A stretch of DNA of 64,000 nt from Sulfurospirillum sp. (GTDB lineage: Bacteria > Campylobacterota > Campylobacteria > Campylobacterales > Sulfurospirillaceae): assembly GCA_016744795.1 (NCBI GenBank), contig JADGDR010000005.1, positions 124,001-188,000 on the forward strand, read 5' to 3'. The first letter of the stretch is position 1, and the number at the start of each line of letters is the position of its first letter. The notes beneath the pieces were generated by a model, which saw only the letters and a program-made list of their open reading frames with translations, was not told the DNA's origin and did no database searches. Positions 52,026 to 60,622 of this stretch are shown here, in pieces. A program made the position numbers and the translations under genes.

Positions 52026-53462
52026 TTATCCTACGCTTCCCTCTAGGGTTACGTTTAATAATGCTCTTGCTTCTACAGCAAATTCCATAGGTAATTTTCC
52101 TAAAACTTCTTTACAAAATCCATTTACAATCATTGAAACGGCATCTTCTTCACTAAGACCTCTTTGCATAAGGTAGAAAAGTTGTTCATCGCTTATCTTT
52201 GAAGTAGTCGCTTCATGCTCTATATTTGCACTAGAATTATGTACATTTATATAGGGAAATGTATGAGCTCTTGCATTTGGACCAATAATAAGTGAATCAC
52301 ATTGGGTAAAGTTACGGGCATTTTTTGCCTTTGAGCCAACTTTTACTAAACCTCTATAAGCATTTAAACCTTTTAAAGCTGATATTCCTTTAGAAATAAT
52401 AGTTGATTTAGTGTTTTTACCTATATGAATCATTTTTGAACCTGTATCAGCTTGTTGAGCTTTAGTTGTAATTGCAACTGAGTAAAACTCTCCTACTGAG
52501 TTGTCGCCTGCGAGTATACAGCTTGGGTATTTCCAAGTGATAGCCGAACCAGTTTCTACTTGAGTCCAACTTATTTTTGAATTATCACCCTTACAAATTC
52601 CTCTTTTGGTTACAAAATTATAAATCCCACCTTTGCCGTTTTCATCACCAGGGTACCAATTTTGAATAGTTGAGTAGTTTATTTGAGCATCTTTGAGCGC
52701 TATAAGTTCCACAACAGCAGCGTGGAGTTGGTTTTCATCACGGCTTGGTGCTGAACAGCCTTCATTATACGAAACATAACTTCCTTCATCTGCAATAATA
52801 AGTGTACGTTCAAATTGACCAGTTCCAATGGCATTAATACGAAAGTAAGTAGAAAGCTCCATGGGACAGCGAACACCCTTAGGTATATATACAAAAGTTC
52901 CATCAGTAAACACAGCTGCGTTTAGAGCTGCAAAATAGTTGTCACTCATAGGAACAACAGAAAAAAGATATTTTTCAACTAATTTTCTATGATTTTTAAT
53001 GGCATCAGAGATGGAACAAAAGATGATTCCCAAATCTCCAAGTTGTTTTTCAAAAGTTGTTTTAATTGATACTGAATCAAAAACAGCATCAACAGCAACT
53101 CCCGCAAGCATTTTTTGCTCTTCTAAGGGGATGCCTAATTTTTCATAAGTTTTTAATAGTTCAGGCTCTACATCATCCATAGAATCAAGTTTTTGTTTTG
53201 GTGCTGAAAAATATGATATATTTTGATAATCTATTTTTGGATGAACTATACTAGACCAATGGGGTTCTTGCATTTTTTGCCAAATATCAAAAGATTTGTT
53301 TCTTTTGTCTAACATCCACGAAGGTTCATCTTTCTTTGCTGAAATAAATTTAATTACATTTTTATTTAAGCCTTTTTCTATGGTATCAGATTCTATATTT
53401 GTAGTAAATCCTAGAGAATACTCATTTTCTAGGACATCAATTATATTTTTATTGGCTCCCAT
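52026..53462 (-). CDS. sufB: Fe-S assembly scaffold protein SufB
   Basis: SufB is the main cluster-building scaffold subunit. The 478-residue protein has the strongly conserved blocks [35 protein letters not shown], and [20 protein letters not shown] with the core cysteine. [20 protein letters not shown] and the C-terminal [20 protein letters not shown] follow. It is the first gene of sufBCDSE-T and has an IscR-like operator 18 bases upstream of its start codon. Confidence 0.96.
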   Translation of the reverse strand: MGANKNIIDVLENEYSLGFTTNIESDTIEKGLNKNVIKFISAKKDEPSWMLDKRNKSFDIWQKMQEPHWSSIVHPKIDYQNISYFSAPKQKLDSMDDVEPELLKTYEKLGIPLEEQKMLAGVAVDAVFDSVSIKTTFEKQLGDLGIIFCSISDAIKNHRKLVEKYLFSVVPMSDNYFAALNAAVFTDGTFVYIPKGVRCPMELSTYFRINAIGTGQFERTLIIADEGSYVSYNEGCSAPSRDENQLHAAVVELIALKDAQINYSTIQNWYPGDENGKGGIYNFVTKRGICKGDNSKISWTQVETGSAITWKYPSCILAGDNSVGEFYSVAITTKAQQADTGSKMIHIGKNTKSTIISKGISALKGLNAYRGLVKVGSKAKNARNFTQCDSLIIGPNARAHTFPYINVHNSSANIEHEATTSKISDEQLFYLMQRGLSEEDAVSMIVNGFCKEVLGKLPMEFAVEARALLNVTLEGSVG

Positions 53463-53480
53463 AATTTACCTTTCTTTCTA

Positions 53481-53503
53481 ATTAAGACTAGATTAGTCTT
53501 AAT
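53481..53503 (-). promoter_or_regulatory. IscR/Rrf2-like operator in front of the suf operon
   Basis: ATTAAGACTA (53481-53490) and TAGTCTTAAT (53494-53503) form a perfect inverted repeat around GAT. The core, GACTAGATTAGTC (53486-53498), agrees with the E. coli IscR type 1 core GACTRWWWYAGTC at 12 of 13 positions. It lies 18 bases upstream of the sufB start, where a repressor of the operon would bind. An Rrf2-family Fe-S regulator is the obvious candidate but is not in the window. Confidence 0.65.
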
Positions 53504-53597
53504 TTATAAATAAAAAGTAAATAGTGTTAATTATATCTAGTTGTTTTGCTACTTGTTAAACATAATTAATCCAAATAAAATCATCAATAAGCCCACT

Positions 53598-54365
53598 TTA
53601 TTTAATAATAAATGGAATACTCATGCAAGTAAGACCAGCTTCTGCTTTTACAAACTCTGTAATGTCAGTTGATTTCACTTTATAACCTAAAGATTTAACA
53701 ATTTCAATTGTTTTTGGAAATGCTGAGTTCATGCAAATAGTGTCGTTTATCTTTAATATGTTAGCTCCAAAAGGCTCTTCCTTTGGTATTACAATTTGTG
53801 AAAATCCTGAGAACACTTTAGAATCTACCCATGAAGGATTAATTAGTAATGTTTTTTCATCTAATGCAGTACAACCTGTTTTCAGGTGTAAACATCCTGA
53901 AACTTTTACACTTATAACCTCATAACCGTAAGGAGACATAATTTCTCTTAATGCTCTAATCCCTTGTGCATTTGTTCTTGTAGATTTGCCAACAAAAATA
54001 CGCTTACCTATTTTAAGAACATCACCACCTTCAATCTTAGCTGGTAACTCTATTTTTTTGACTTCGCGGTGCTTTTTAAAAAACATTTCCATTACTTCAC
54101 TCTCTTTACGGCGTGATTCAACACCCATAGAAGTTAATACTGCAATTTCATCAAAAACAATAATAGGGTCTTCAACAAATACACTATCAGGTAAATCTAT
54201 GTTTTGTTCAAGTGTGATAACTTTAGCATCACAAGATTCTATCATTGTTTGATAATTTTGATGCTCTTTTTGAGCTTTTTTTATATCAATTGCTTTAGTA
54301 TTTAAAAAAGTAAGTTCACATTGCTCTAGTGAAGGAGATGGTAGATGGGTAATAACATTTAACAT
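53598..54365 (-). CDS. Dimethylarginine dimethylaminohydrolase (DDAH)-like amidinohydrolase
   Basis: The 255-residue protein belongs to the guanidino-group modifying superfamily. It has the substrate carboxylate block DLPDSVFVEDPIIVFDE, KIEGGDVLKIGKRIFVG, the catalytic His in SGCLHLKTGCT and the nucleophile C247 in AGLTCMSIPF. DDAH makes citrulline from methylated arginines; related enzymes act on arginine or other guanidines. ATG 54365 has AAGGA eight bases upstream; a longer in-frame start is unneeded. It is divergent from the hydrogenase operon and shares its upstream region. Confidence 0.85.
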   Translation of the reverse strand: MLNVITHLPSPSLEQCELTFLNTKAIDIKKAQKEHQNYQTMIESCDAKVITLEQNIDLPDSVFVEDPIIVFDEIAVLTSMGVESRRKESEVMEMFFKKHREVKKIELPAKIEGGDVLKIGKRIFVGKSTRTNAQGIRALREIMSPYGYEVISVKVSGCLHLKTGCTALDEKTLLINPSWVDSKVFSGFSQIVIPKEEPFGANILKINDTICMNSAFPKTIEIVKSLGYKVKSTDITEFVKAEAGLTCMSIPFIIK

Positions 54366-54460
54366 TATAAAATCCTTATTAAAATAATTTAAGACATTAT
54401 GCCTATATTTTTCTTTGAGTTTTAACATATTTTCGCTGTAGTTTGAGAGTATTTTATTTT

Positions 54461-54483
54461 ATTCTTATAATTATTATAAGAAT
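54461..54483. promoter_or_regulatory. Perfect palindrome in the divergent promoter of the hydrogenase operon
   Basis: ATTCTTATAAT (54461-54471) and ATTATAAGAAT (54473-54483) are perfect reverse complements around a single T. The palindrome lies 96 bases upstream of the DDAH-like gene and 129 bases before the hydrogenase start. It looks like the binding site of a dimeric regulator controlling one or both genes. Confidence 0.55.
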
Positions 54484-54573
54484 AAATACAAATAATTGAT
54501 TTATCTTGTTTTTTGTCACAAAATTTAGTTATACTTCTTTAGTCTTAAATGTTGCAGCTTTGCTGTTTGTTAT

Positions 54574-54588
54574 AACCACAATGTGGTT
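54574..54588 (+). other. Short palindrome in the leader of the hydrogenase operon
   Basis: AACCACA (54574-54580) and TGTGGTT (54582-54588) pair around one base, 23 bases before the GTG start of echA. Just upstream, GCAGC-TTT-GCTG forms another tiny stem. They may form 5' leader structure or a second protein site. Confidence 0.35.
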
Positions 54589-54611
54589 TTAGATATTGAG
54601 GATGTTATATT

Positions 54612-56375
54612 GTGTATTTATTTACTATTTTAGTAGGTTTACCCATAGTTTTGGCCGTTGGGCTTTGGTGGATACCATTTAGGTTTTTACAAGCATTTAT
54701 GTTTGTTTTTTCCTTTTTCGTCTCCTTATGTTCTGCTCTACTCTTTTTATCCCCTTCAACTTTTTCTTTTTCACTTGGTTCCTTCTTCTCAACAGCTGTC
54801 ATTGTTATTGATACTTTGTTGATACTTTATTTCTTAAAAGAGGGTTTAGGACTTAAAGATAAAAGAGTATGGATATTGGCTTTAATTCAATTAGGACTTT
54901 TTTCCCTAGTTGAATCTTCTATAGGTAGCAATTACGGTCGCGCGGATTTTATAATAGATGAGTTAAGTACATTTATGTTTACAGTCATAAACATAGTAGG
55001 CTCATTAATAGTAGTATATGCTGTTTGGTATATAGATAAAGAGTCCATAAGTGAAAATAGAAAACGCTTTTTTCTATGTGTACTCATACTATTTTTATCT
55101 GTTATGAATTTAATAGTTGCAACAAACTCTTTGATGCTTTTCTTCTTACTCTTTGAATTAACTACTTTAGCATCATACCTATTAATTGGTTTTAGAAAAA
55201 ATGAAATTAGTATCCATAACGCATTAAAAGCCTTATGGATGAACCAAATAGGTGGTGTATTTATATTGATAGCTGTTATTTTAGGAATATTCTACAAAAC
55301 AGCACCATATTTTGATGGTTTAATGGAAAATGGCAGTATGCTTGTAGTCGTTTCACTCATAGCAATGGCTGGTCTTGTTAAGGGTGCTCAAATACCATTT
55401 GATAGTTGGCTTTTAGGTGCTATGGTTGCACCATCTCCTGTAAGTGCCATTTTACACTCTGCAACTATGGTTAAACTAGCTCCTTTTGTTATCTTAAAAC
55501 TTGCTCCAGCTTATGAACATACAATTGTTGGACAATCCATTATGGTTTTTGGCTCTTTCGTTTTTGTTATTGCTGGTTTGTATGGACTCTCACGAGATAA
55601 TTTTAAAGAAATATTAGGTTATTCAACTATTTCACTTTTGGGTTTAATGATTGCTATGGCTACTATTGTTGGAAATGAGCATAAAGATATACTTTATATA
55701 ATTATATTTTTCCATGCTATTTCAAAAGCTTTACTATTTTTACTTGCTGGAATTTTAGAAAAAAATCATAATGTTAAAAATATAAGTGATATGGATGGAC
55801 TATTACATAAAGCACCTCTTAGCACTAGTATGATTATGATTGGTTTTGCTACGATAACTCTTCCTCCATTTGGATTGTTTTTTGGTAAACTATTTTCCAT
55901 AGAACTAGTTGCTAGCAATATGAGAAGTGATCCAACTTACCTTTTTCTTTTAGCAGCACTAGCGGTTGGGTCTGCTATATTGATTTTATTGTATTTTAAA
56001 GTAGCCTCGTTGTTGTTTTCAAAAAATGCAAAAGATGAAGCTTATTGTAGTGAAAAGCCTTTTACTTGTGAAATGATTTCTCCTTATATCTTTACCCTTT
56101 TATTGATGTGTTCTGCATTTTTAATTGTTTTTGGTGGTATTGAGATTCCATTAATATATATTTTAGGCTCTTTATTATTGATTTTTGTTATTCCTTTTTG
56201 GCTAAAAATAGACCCATTCAAAAATGTAGATAGGGTAAAAGAGTACCATTGTGGTGAACAAGGACATTTTGGTGTAGCTCAATGGTCATTTAGTTTTACA
56301 AATGGCATAGAAAAAACAATACTATTAACAGGAATTGTTGCTTTTATTGCTATCGCTTTAGGAGGCTTATTATGA
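54612..56375 (+). CDS. echA: Ech-type hydrogenase membrane subunit EchA (NuoL/MrpD-like)
   Basis: The 587-residue polytopic protein belongs to the proton-translocating antiporter-like family of complex I and group 4 hydrogenases. It contains the LLLFELTTLASYLLIGF helix with its charged residues, GALVKGAQIPFDSWL-like LVKGAQIPFDSWLLGAM and SPVSAILHSATMVKLAPF. The HAISKALLFLLAG helix carries the conserved Lys. The start is GTG 54612 with GAGG ten bases upstream. It is the first of six tightly packed genes whose order matches echABCDEF. Confidence 0.9.
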   Translation: MYLFTILVGLPIVLAVGLWWIPFRFLQAFMFVFSFFVSLCSALLFLSPSTFSFSLGSFFSTAVIVIDTLLILYFLKEGLGLKDKRVWILALIQLGLFSLVESSIGSNYGRADFIIDELSTFMFTVINIVGSLIVVYAVWYIDKESISENRKRFFLCVLILFLSVMNLIVATNSLMLFFLLFELTTLASYLLIGFRKNEISIHNALKALWMNQIGGVFILIAVILGIFYKTAPYFDGLMENGSMLVVVSLIAMAGLVKGAQIPFDSWLLGAMVAPSPVSAILHSATMVKLAPFVILKLAPAYEHTIVGQSIMVFGSFVFVIAGLYGLSRDNFKEILGYSTISLLGLMIAMATIVGNEHKDILYIIIFFHAISKALLFLLAGILEKNHNVKNISDMDGLLHKAPLSTSMIMIGFATITLPPFGLFFGKLFSIELVASNMRSDPTYLFLLAALAVGSAILILLYFKVASLLFSKNAKDEAYCSEKPFTCEMISPYIFTLLLMCSAFLIVFGGIEIPLIYILGSLLLIFVIPFWLKIDPFKNVDRVKEYHCGEQGHFGVAQWSFSFTNGIEKTILLTGIVAFIAIALGGLL

Positions 56376-57193
56376 GTTGGTTTTTAGCACTATTTGCCCC
56401 TGTTTTTGGCACTTTGGTCTCTGGAATTGACAGAGTAGTAAGAGCTAGAATGCAACGACGACTTGGTCCTCCATTGATGCAACCATTTTATGATATGTTT
56501 AAACTTCTAGACAAACGCCCAATGATGGTTCATAAACTCCATATCGTCTTGGGAGTTATGCACTTTATGGCACTTTGGGCTAGTATTGCTCTATTTATGT
56601 TTGGTGGTCATCTATTGTATATTATTTTTACACATCTTTTAAGTGTAATATTTTTGATTTTAGCAGGATATAGCGTTCGTTCACCTTATTCTCACTTGGG
56701 AGCAAACCGTGAGCTTTTAGCATTGTTTGCATATGAGCCTATACTTATTTTGATGGCAGTTGGTTTTTATTTAACTTGTGGCAGTTTTGAAGTTTCGGTT
56801 ATAACTTCCAATTCTCCAGCCATTGTCTCCATGCCTTTAATGTTTATAGCACTTTTAATTTTGTTACCACTTAAGCTAAAAAAATCTCCTTTTGATGCAC
56901 CAGAAGCTCATCAAGAGTTATGTGGTGGTGTAGAGATAGAATATAGCGGTTTCTTTTATGAAGTAATCTATGTGTCTAAAATGACAGAGATAATTTTTGT
57001 ATATGCACTTGTGTTTTTATTTGCAGGTCAAAATATACTTTTAGGAATTATCTTAGTTACTGGTTCTTTCTTTCTGGTAAATGCAGTAGATAATGCAACA
57101 GGAAGAATACGAATAGATCATTTAGTAAAAAAAGTGTATGCCACTGCTTTTGTCTTGGCTCTATTGGCACTTGGATGGATTAGTTATGTTTGA
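56372..57193 (+). CDS. echB: Ech-type hydrogenase membrane subunit EchB (NuoH-like)
   Basis: The 273-residue membrane protein is the NuoH homologue linking the hydrogenase module to the ion-pumping arm. It has DRVVRARMQRRLGPPLMQPFYDMFKLL in the first loop, SHLGANRELLALFAYEP, and SPFDAPEAHQELCGGVEIEYSG, the quinone-site loop region of NuoH relatives. It overlaps echA by four bases and echC by eight. Confidence 0.92.
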   Translation: MSWFLALFAPVFGTLVSGIDRVVRARMQRRLGPPLMQPFYDMFKLLDKRPMMVHKLHIVLGVMHFMALWASIALFMFGGHLLYIIFTHLLSVIFLILAGYSVRSPYSHLGANRELLALFAYEPILILMAVGFYLTCGSFEVSVITSNSPAIVSMPLMFIALLILLPLKLKKSPFDAPEAHQELCGGVEIEYSGFFYEVIYVSKMTEIIFVYALVFLFAGQNILLGIILVTGSFFLVNAVDNATGRIRIDHLVKKVYATAFVLALLALGWISYV

Positions 57194-57707
57194 AAAATTT
57201 AGAAAAAAATCGCCTTGGATTTTACATTATAATGCGGGAAGTTGTAATGGGTGCGATATAGAAATATTGGCCTCATTAGCTCCAAAATATGACTTAGAAC
57301 GTTTTGGTATCATCAATACTGGTAATCCTAAACAAAGTGATATTTTACTAGTTACAGGTCCTGTCACACTAAAAAGTAGAGAACGTTTAGTTGAACTTTA
57401 CTCACAAATGCCAGAACCAAAGGTAGTTGTGGCTATTGGTGTTTGTACATGTACAGGTGGTGTTTTTAGAAAAATGTACAATGTAAAAGCGGGTGTTGAC
57501 AGATATGTTCCTGTAGATGTTTATGTACCAGGTTGTGCTTCAAGTCCTGATCAAATCATAGATGGAGTTGTTCAAGCATTGGCTATATTGGAAGAAAAAA
57601 GTAAGGACATAGAAAAACCAAAACGTCTTTTTGGTGAACTTACAAATAATTCAATATTTACAAACAGAAGAGAAATGGCAAAAAAGATAAAACATGAAAA
57701 AAATTGA
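57186..57707 (+). CDS. echC: Ech-type hydrogenase small subunit EchC (NuoB-like)
   Basis: The 173-residue protein carries the proximal 4Fe-4S cluster next to the NiFe site. Its ligands are visible in GSCNGCDIEIL (two Cys), AIGVCTCTGG and VPGCASSPDQI. It starts at ATG 57186, overlapping the echB stop by eight bases; a longer frame from 57138 would run through echB. It overlaps echD by 14 bases. A TACATGTA at 57446 falls in the CTCTGG codons. Confidence 0.93.
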   Translation: MFEKFRKKSPWILHYNAGSCNGCDIEILASLAPKYDLERFGIINTGNPKQSDILLVTGPVTLKSRERLVELYSQMPEPKVVVAIGVCTCTGGVFRKMYNVKAGVDRYVPVDVYVPGCASSPDQIIDGVVQALAILEEKSKDIEKPKRLFGELTNNSIFTNRREMAKKIKHEKN

Positions 57708-58035
57708 AACAAATAGTGAGAATTTAAAAGATGATATTAGTGCATTTTATGATTACAAAATATGGCATTATATCACAGTAAATGGTGTAGATTTAGGAGA
57801 TAAGATGGAAATCCAATATCTATTTAAAAAGTATGGCAATAAGGAAGAGGTGGTATGTTACTTTTTAACCATGGATTATGAAAAGGAGATTCCTAGCATA
57901 GTCTCAATCATTCCTTCTGCTTACCTAGGTGAAGGGGAGGTTGTTGATATGTTTGGTGTTAAAATCAAAGAAATACCTAAAGGACTTCTACTTGAAGAAG
58001 ATTCTTGTCAAGCCCCATTGAGGAAAGCACAATGA
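57694..58035 (+). CDS. echD: Ech-type hydrogenase subunit EchD (NuoC-like)
   Basis: The 113-residue protein is a short NuoC-like subunit. Its C-terminal half has the typical IVSIIPSAYLGEGEVVDMFGVKIK block with the E-x-E/D-x-x-G element. In Hyc and Hyf enzymes this part is fused to the large subunit; a separate small gene is characteristic of Ech and Coo hydrogenases. It overlaps echC and ends in ATGA with echE. Confidence 0.88.
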   Translation: MKKIETNSENLKDDISAFYDYKIWHYITVNGVDLGDKMEIQYLFKKYGNKEEVVCYFLTMDYEKEIPSIVSIIPSAYLGEGEVVDMFGVKIKEIPKGLLLEEDSCQAPLRKAQ

Positions 58036-59117
58036 AAAAAACTATAAACATTCCTTATGGCTCACAGCATATTGCTCTACTAGAGCCTGTAAGGTTTCAG
58101 TTTGAAACGCAAAATGAAAAAATTGTTGGTGTAAAAGCAGATATAGGATATGTTCATCGTGGTATTGAAAAAGCTTGTACAAGTACCTTTGAATATAAAC
58201 AGATACCAAGTGTAGTTGCTAGGGTTTGTGGTTTGTGTGCTATAACTCACTCTTTAACTTATGTTATGGCCGTTGAGCAGATAATAGATGTTAATGTAAG
58301 TGAAAAAGCAAAATACCTAAGAATGCTGATGGTAGAGCTTGATCGCATTCATTCTCATATGCTTTGTCTTTCACATACAGCTGAAAATGCTGGTTATGAA
58401 GCACTTTTTATGCAGATTATGGCTGATCGTGAAATCATAATGGATATTCAAGAGGCAATATCTGGAAATAGAGTTCAGTTTGATTTTGTTTGTATTGGTG
58501 GTGTTAACCGTGATATAACTGATGAAATTGTTAAATTTATAATAAAAAGTTTAAATGAGTTGCAACCTAAGATAGAAGATATATTTGATATGTTTGAAAA
58601 CAATTGGAGTTTATCTTTAAAATATAAAGGAATAGGAGCCATCACAAAAGAGAATGCATCCATATATAATGCTCTAGGACCCCTTGCACGTGCAGCAGGA
58701 CTTGAAACAGATGTAAGAGCTGAAAGTGACTATTATCCATATGAAAAGATAGGATACAAAATGATTTTAGAACAAACTGGTGACATATATGGACGTAATC
58801 GTGTACGACTAAGAGAGATACTTTCTAGTATAGACATGATTAAAAATATTTTATGTGACATTCCAGAGGGAAATATCATAGAAAAAGTAAAAGGTAAGCC
58901 AAATGGTGAATCAGTTGCTAGACTTGAAGCGCCTAGGGGAGAAATTTTTTATTATCTTAAAGGAGTTAAACAAGCCATGTTAGATAGGGTTCGCACAAAA
59001 ACACCAACATTTTCTGGTATTCCTGCGATGGTTGAGATATTTAAAGGACAAGAGTATGGAGACGTTCCAGCAATACTAGCTTCCTTTGATCCATGTATGA
59101 GTTGTACAGCGAAATGA
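58032..59117 (+). CDS. echE: Ech-type NiFe hydrogenase large subunit EchE (NuoD-like)
   Basis: This is the catalytic subunit. Both nickel-binding pairs are present: L1 RVCGLCAITH with C66 and C69, and L2 DPCMSC with C355 and C358. It is therefore a real hydrogenase and not complex I. The 361-residue protein ends three residues after C358, so there is no C-terminal extension to be cut by a maturation protease; the same is known for CooH and EchE-type subunits. ATG 58032 overlaps the echD stop. HypA (136-474) would help load the nickel. Confidence 0.94.
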   Translation: MKKTINIPYGSQHIALLEPVRFQFETQNEKIVGVKADIGYVHRGIEKACTSTFEYKQIPSVVARVCGLCAITHSLTYVMAVEQIIDVNVSEKAKYLRMLMVELDRIHSHMLCLSHTAENAGYEALFMQIMADREIIMDIQEAISGNRVQFDFVCIGGVNRDITDEIVKFIIKSLNELQPKIEDIFDMFENNWSLSLKYKGIGAITKENASIYNALGPLARAAGLETDVRAESDYYPYEKIGYKMILEQTGDIYGRNRVRLREILSSIDMIKNILCDIPEGNIIEKVKGKPNGESVARLEAPRGEIFYYLKGVKQAMLDRVRTKTPTFSGIPAMVEIFKGQEYGDVPAILASFDPCMSCTAK

Positions 59118-59530
59118 TAAGTGCAATAACAAAAGCTTTTAGTAATTTACTAAAAAAGCCATATACATGTAACTATCCAGTTACTCCTGTTATCAAACCA
59201 AAAAACTATCGTGGTTTGATTAAATTTAATGATGAATACTGTATTTGGTGCGATAAGTGTGAAAAAGTTTGTCCTCCAAATGCAATAATCTTTAAACAGT
59301 TTGAAGATGGTCATAAAGTCTATAACTACAATCCATATTTATGTATTTATTGTGGAGATTGTATACGAGCTTGTCCTAAAACTGGTGATGCACTTTGGCA
59401 ATGTGAAGAAAAAGGATTGCCTTCTATCTCTAAAGATGCTCCAAATGATGATTGGTTTATTTTGGAAAAAGAAGCTAAACAGAGCCGTGAGAATTACAAG
59501 GCAATAAAAGCTGCAAAAAAGAAGAGCTAA
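59114..59530 (+). CDS. echF: Ech-type hydrogenase ferredoxin-like subunit EchF (NuoI-like)
   Basis: The 138-residue protein has two 4Fe-4S motifs, CIWCDKCEKVCP near 48-59 and CIYCGDCIRACP near 78-90, which pass electrons between ferredoxin and the small subunit. ATG 59114 overlaps the echE stop (ATGA); an in-frame ATG at 59093 would begin inside echE. It closes the six-gene operon and is followed by a strong terminator. A TACATGTA at 59164 encodes YTCN. Confidence 0.92.
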   Translation: MISAITKAFSNLLKKPYTCNYPVTPVIKPKNYRGLIKFNDEYCIWCDKCEKVCPPNAIIFKQFEDGHKVYNYNPYLCIYCGDCIRACPKTGDALWQCEEKGLPSISKDAPNDDWFILEKEAKQSRENYKAIKAAKKKS

Positions 59531-59536
59531 ATATTT

Positions 59537-59579
59537 GAGAAATTAAGATTATATTTATATATACCTATCTTAATTTCTC
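59537..59579 (+). terminator. Rho-independent terminator of the ech operon
   Basis: GAGAAATTAAGA (59537-59548) is the exact reverse complement of TCTTAATTTCTC (59568-59579), starting six bases after the echF stop. The loop is 19 bases and AT-rich. Confidence 0.75.
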
Positions 59580-59721
59580 TAAATTCTTAATCTCAGAGTC
59601 AATGAGAAAGACATCTTGTGTTGTAATACAGTATTTATCTTAATACTTTTCATAATTTAAATCATGTAAACATTAGTAATACATAAAAATTAGTGTATAA
59701 TTGCAAAAATTTAGGATTATT

Positions 59722-60426
59722 ATGAACAAAAGTTTTATAACAAATTTACTTAGTGTGGCTCTTATTGGGGTCTCTTTTTTACTAGCTGCTCCATATCACA
59801 ATGCAGTTTTATATACAGGGTTATTTGCACTCTCCGGGGCAGTTACAAATCAGATTGCTATACATATGTTATTTGAAAAAGTTCCTTTTCTTTATGGAAG
59901 TGGTGTAATTCTTCTTCGTTTTGAGGCTTTTAAAGCTTCTATAAAAGATTTAATGATGAATCAGTTTTTTACAAAAGATCAACTCAATGATTTTTTTGAA
60001 AAAGAAGAGAAAAATTTAGACTTAGAACCTATCATTCAAAATGCTGATTTTTCTCCTGCTTATGATGCTTTGGCAAAAACAATTATGGAATCTCAATTTG
60101 GAGGTATGCTTGGCATGTTTGGCGGAGAAAAAGCACTTGAAACTATGAGAGAACCTTTTACAAATAAACTAAAAGTGGCTGTCGTTACTATAGCAAAAAG
60201 TGATTCATTTAATGAGCAAATCAAATTACACTTACAAGACTCATCACTAAGTGATGATATGCTTTCTTCTATAGAAGTTGTTATAGATGCTAGACTTGAA
60301 GAGTTAACCCCAGTTATGGTTAAAGAAATAGTTCAAACTTTTATGAGAGAACACTTGGGTTGGCTTGTAGTTTGGGGTGGTTTCTTTGGTGGACTAATTG
60401 GATTAGTCTCTAGTTTCTTACTTTAG
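59722..60426 (+). CDS. DUF445 family membrane protein
   Basis: The 234-residue protein has two N-terminal hydrophobic segments (NLLSVALIGVSFLLAAPYHN and YTGLFALSGAVTNQIAIHML). It then has a long helical cytoplasmic or periplasmic region and a C-terminal hydrophobic end (LVVWGGFFGGLIGLVSSFLL). The GAxTNxxAIxMLF block is the mark of DUF445 proteins. Function unknown. ATG 59722 is set by AGGAT upstream; an earlier TTG is unlikely. It is probably a single-gene unit. Confidence 0.8.
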   Translation: MNKSFITNLLSVALIGVSFLLAAPYHNAVLYTGLFALSGAVTNQIAIHMLFEKVPFLYGSGVILLRFEAFKASIKDLMMNQFFTKDQLNDFFEKEEKNLDLEPIIQNADFSPAYDALAKTIMESQFGGMLGMFGGEKALETMREPFTNKLKVAVVTIAKSDSFNEQIKLHLQDSSLSDDMLSSIEVVIDARLEELTPVMVKEIVQTFMREHLGWLVVWGGFFGGLIGLVSSFLL

Positions 60427-60563
60427 CCAATCAATCACGCGGAATATACCCTATAAACTAGTCAAATTTTAATTCAGTAATTGAGATAAAATAATGCTTT
60501 AGCTTACGTGAAATGTATATATTTTATCTTGAACTGTATTAAAACTGATATTATCTTTAGTTC

Positions 60564-60591
60564 ATATTTTCTTTACATGTAAAGAAAATAT
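60564..60591. other. Perfect 28-nt palindrome with TTTACATGTAAA core upstream of the GGDEF gene
   Basis: ATATTTTC and GAAAATAT arms surround TTTACATGTAAA (60572-60583) to give a perfect 28-nt palindrome. It lies 137 bases after DUF445 and 31 bases before the ATG of the sensor cyclase, so it could be a terminator, a promoter site, or simply an instance of the dispersed element. It has the same length and design as those at 8282 and 16056. Confidence 0.6.
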
Positions 60592-60622
60592 ATGATACAA
60601 TAGTATATTGGAGGATGAGCTA

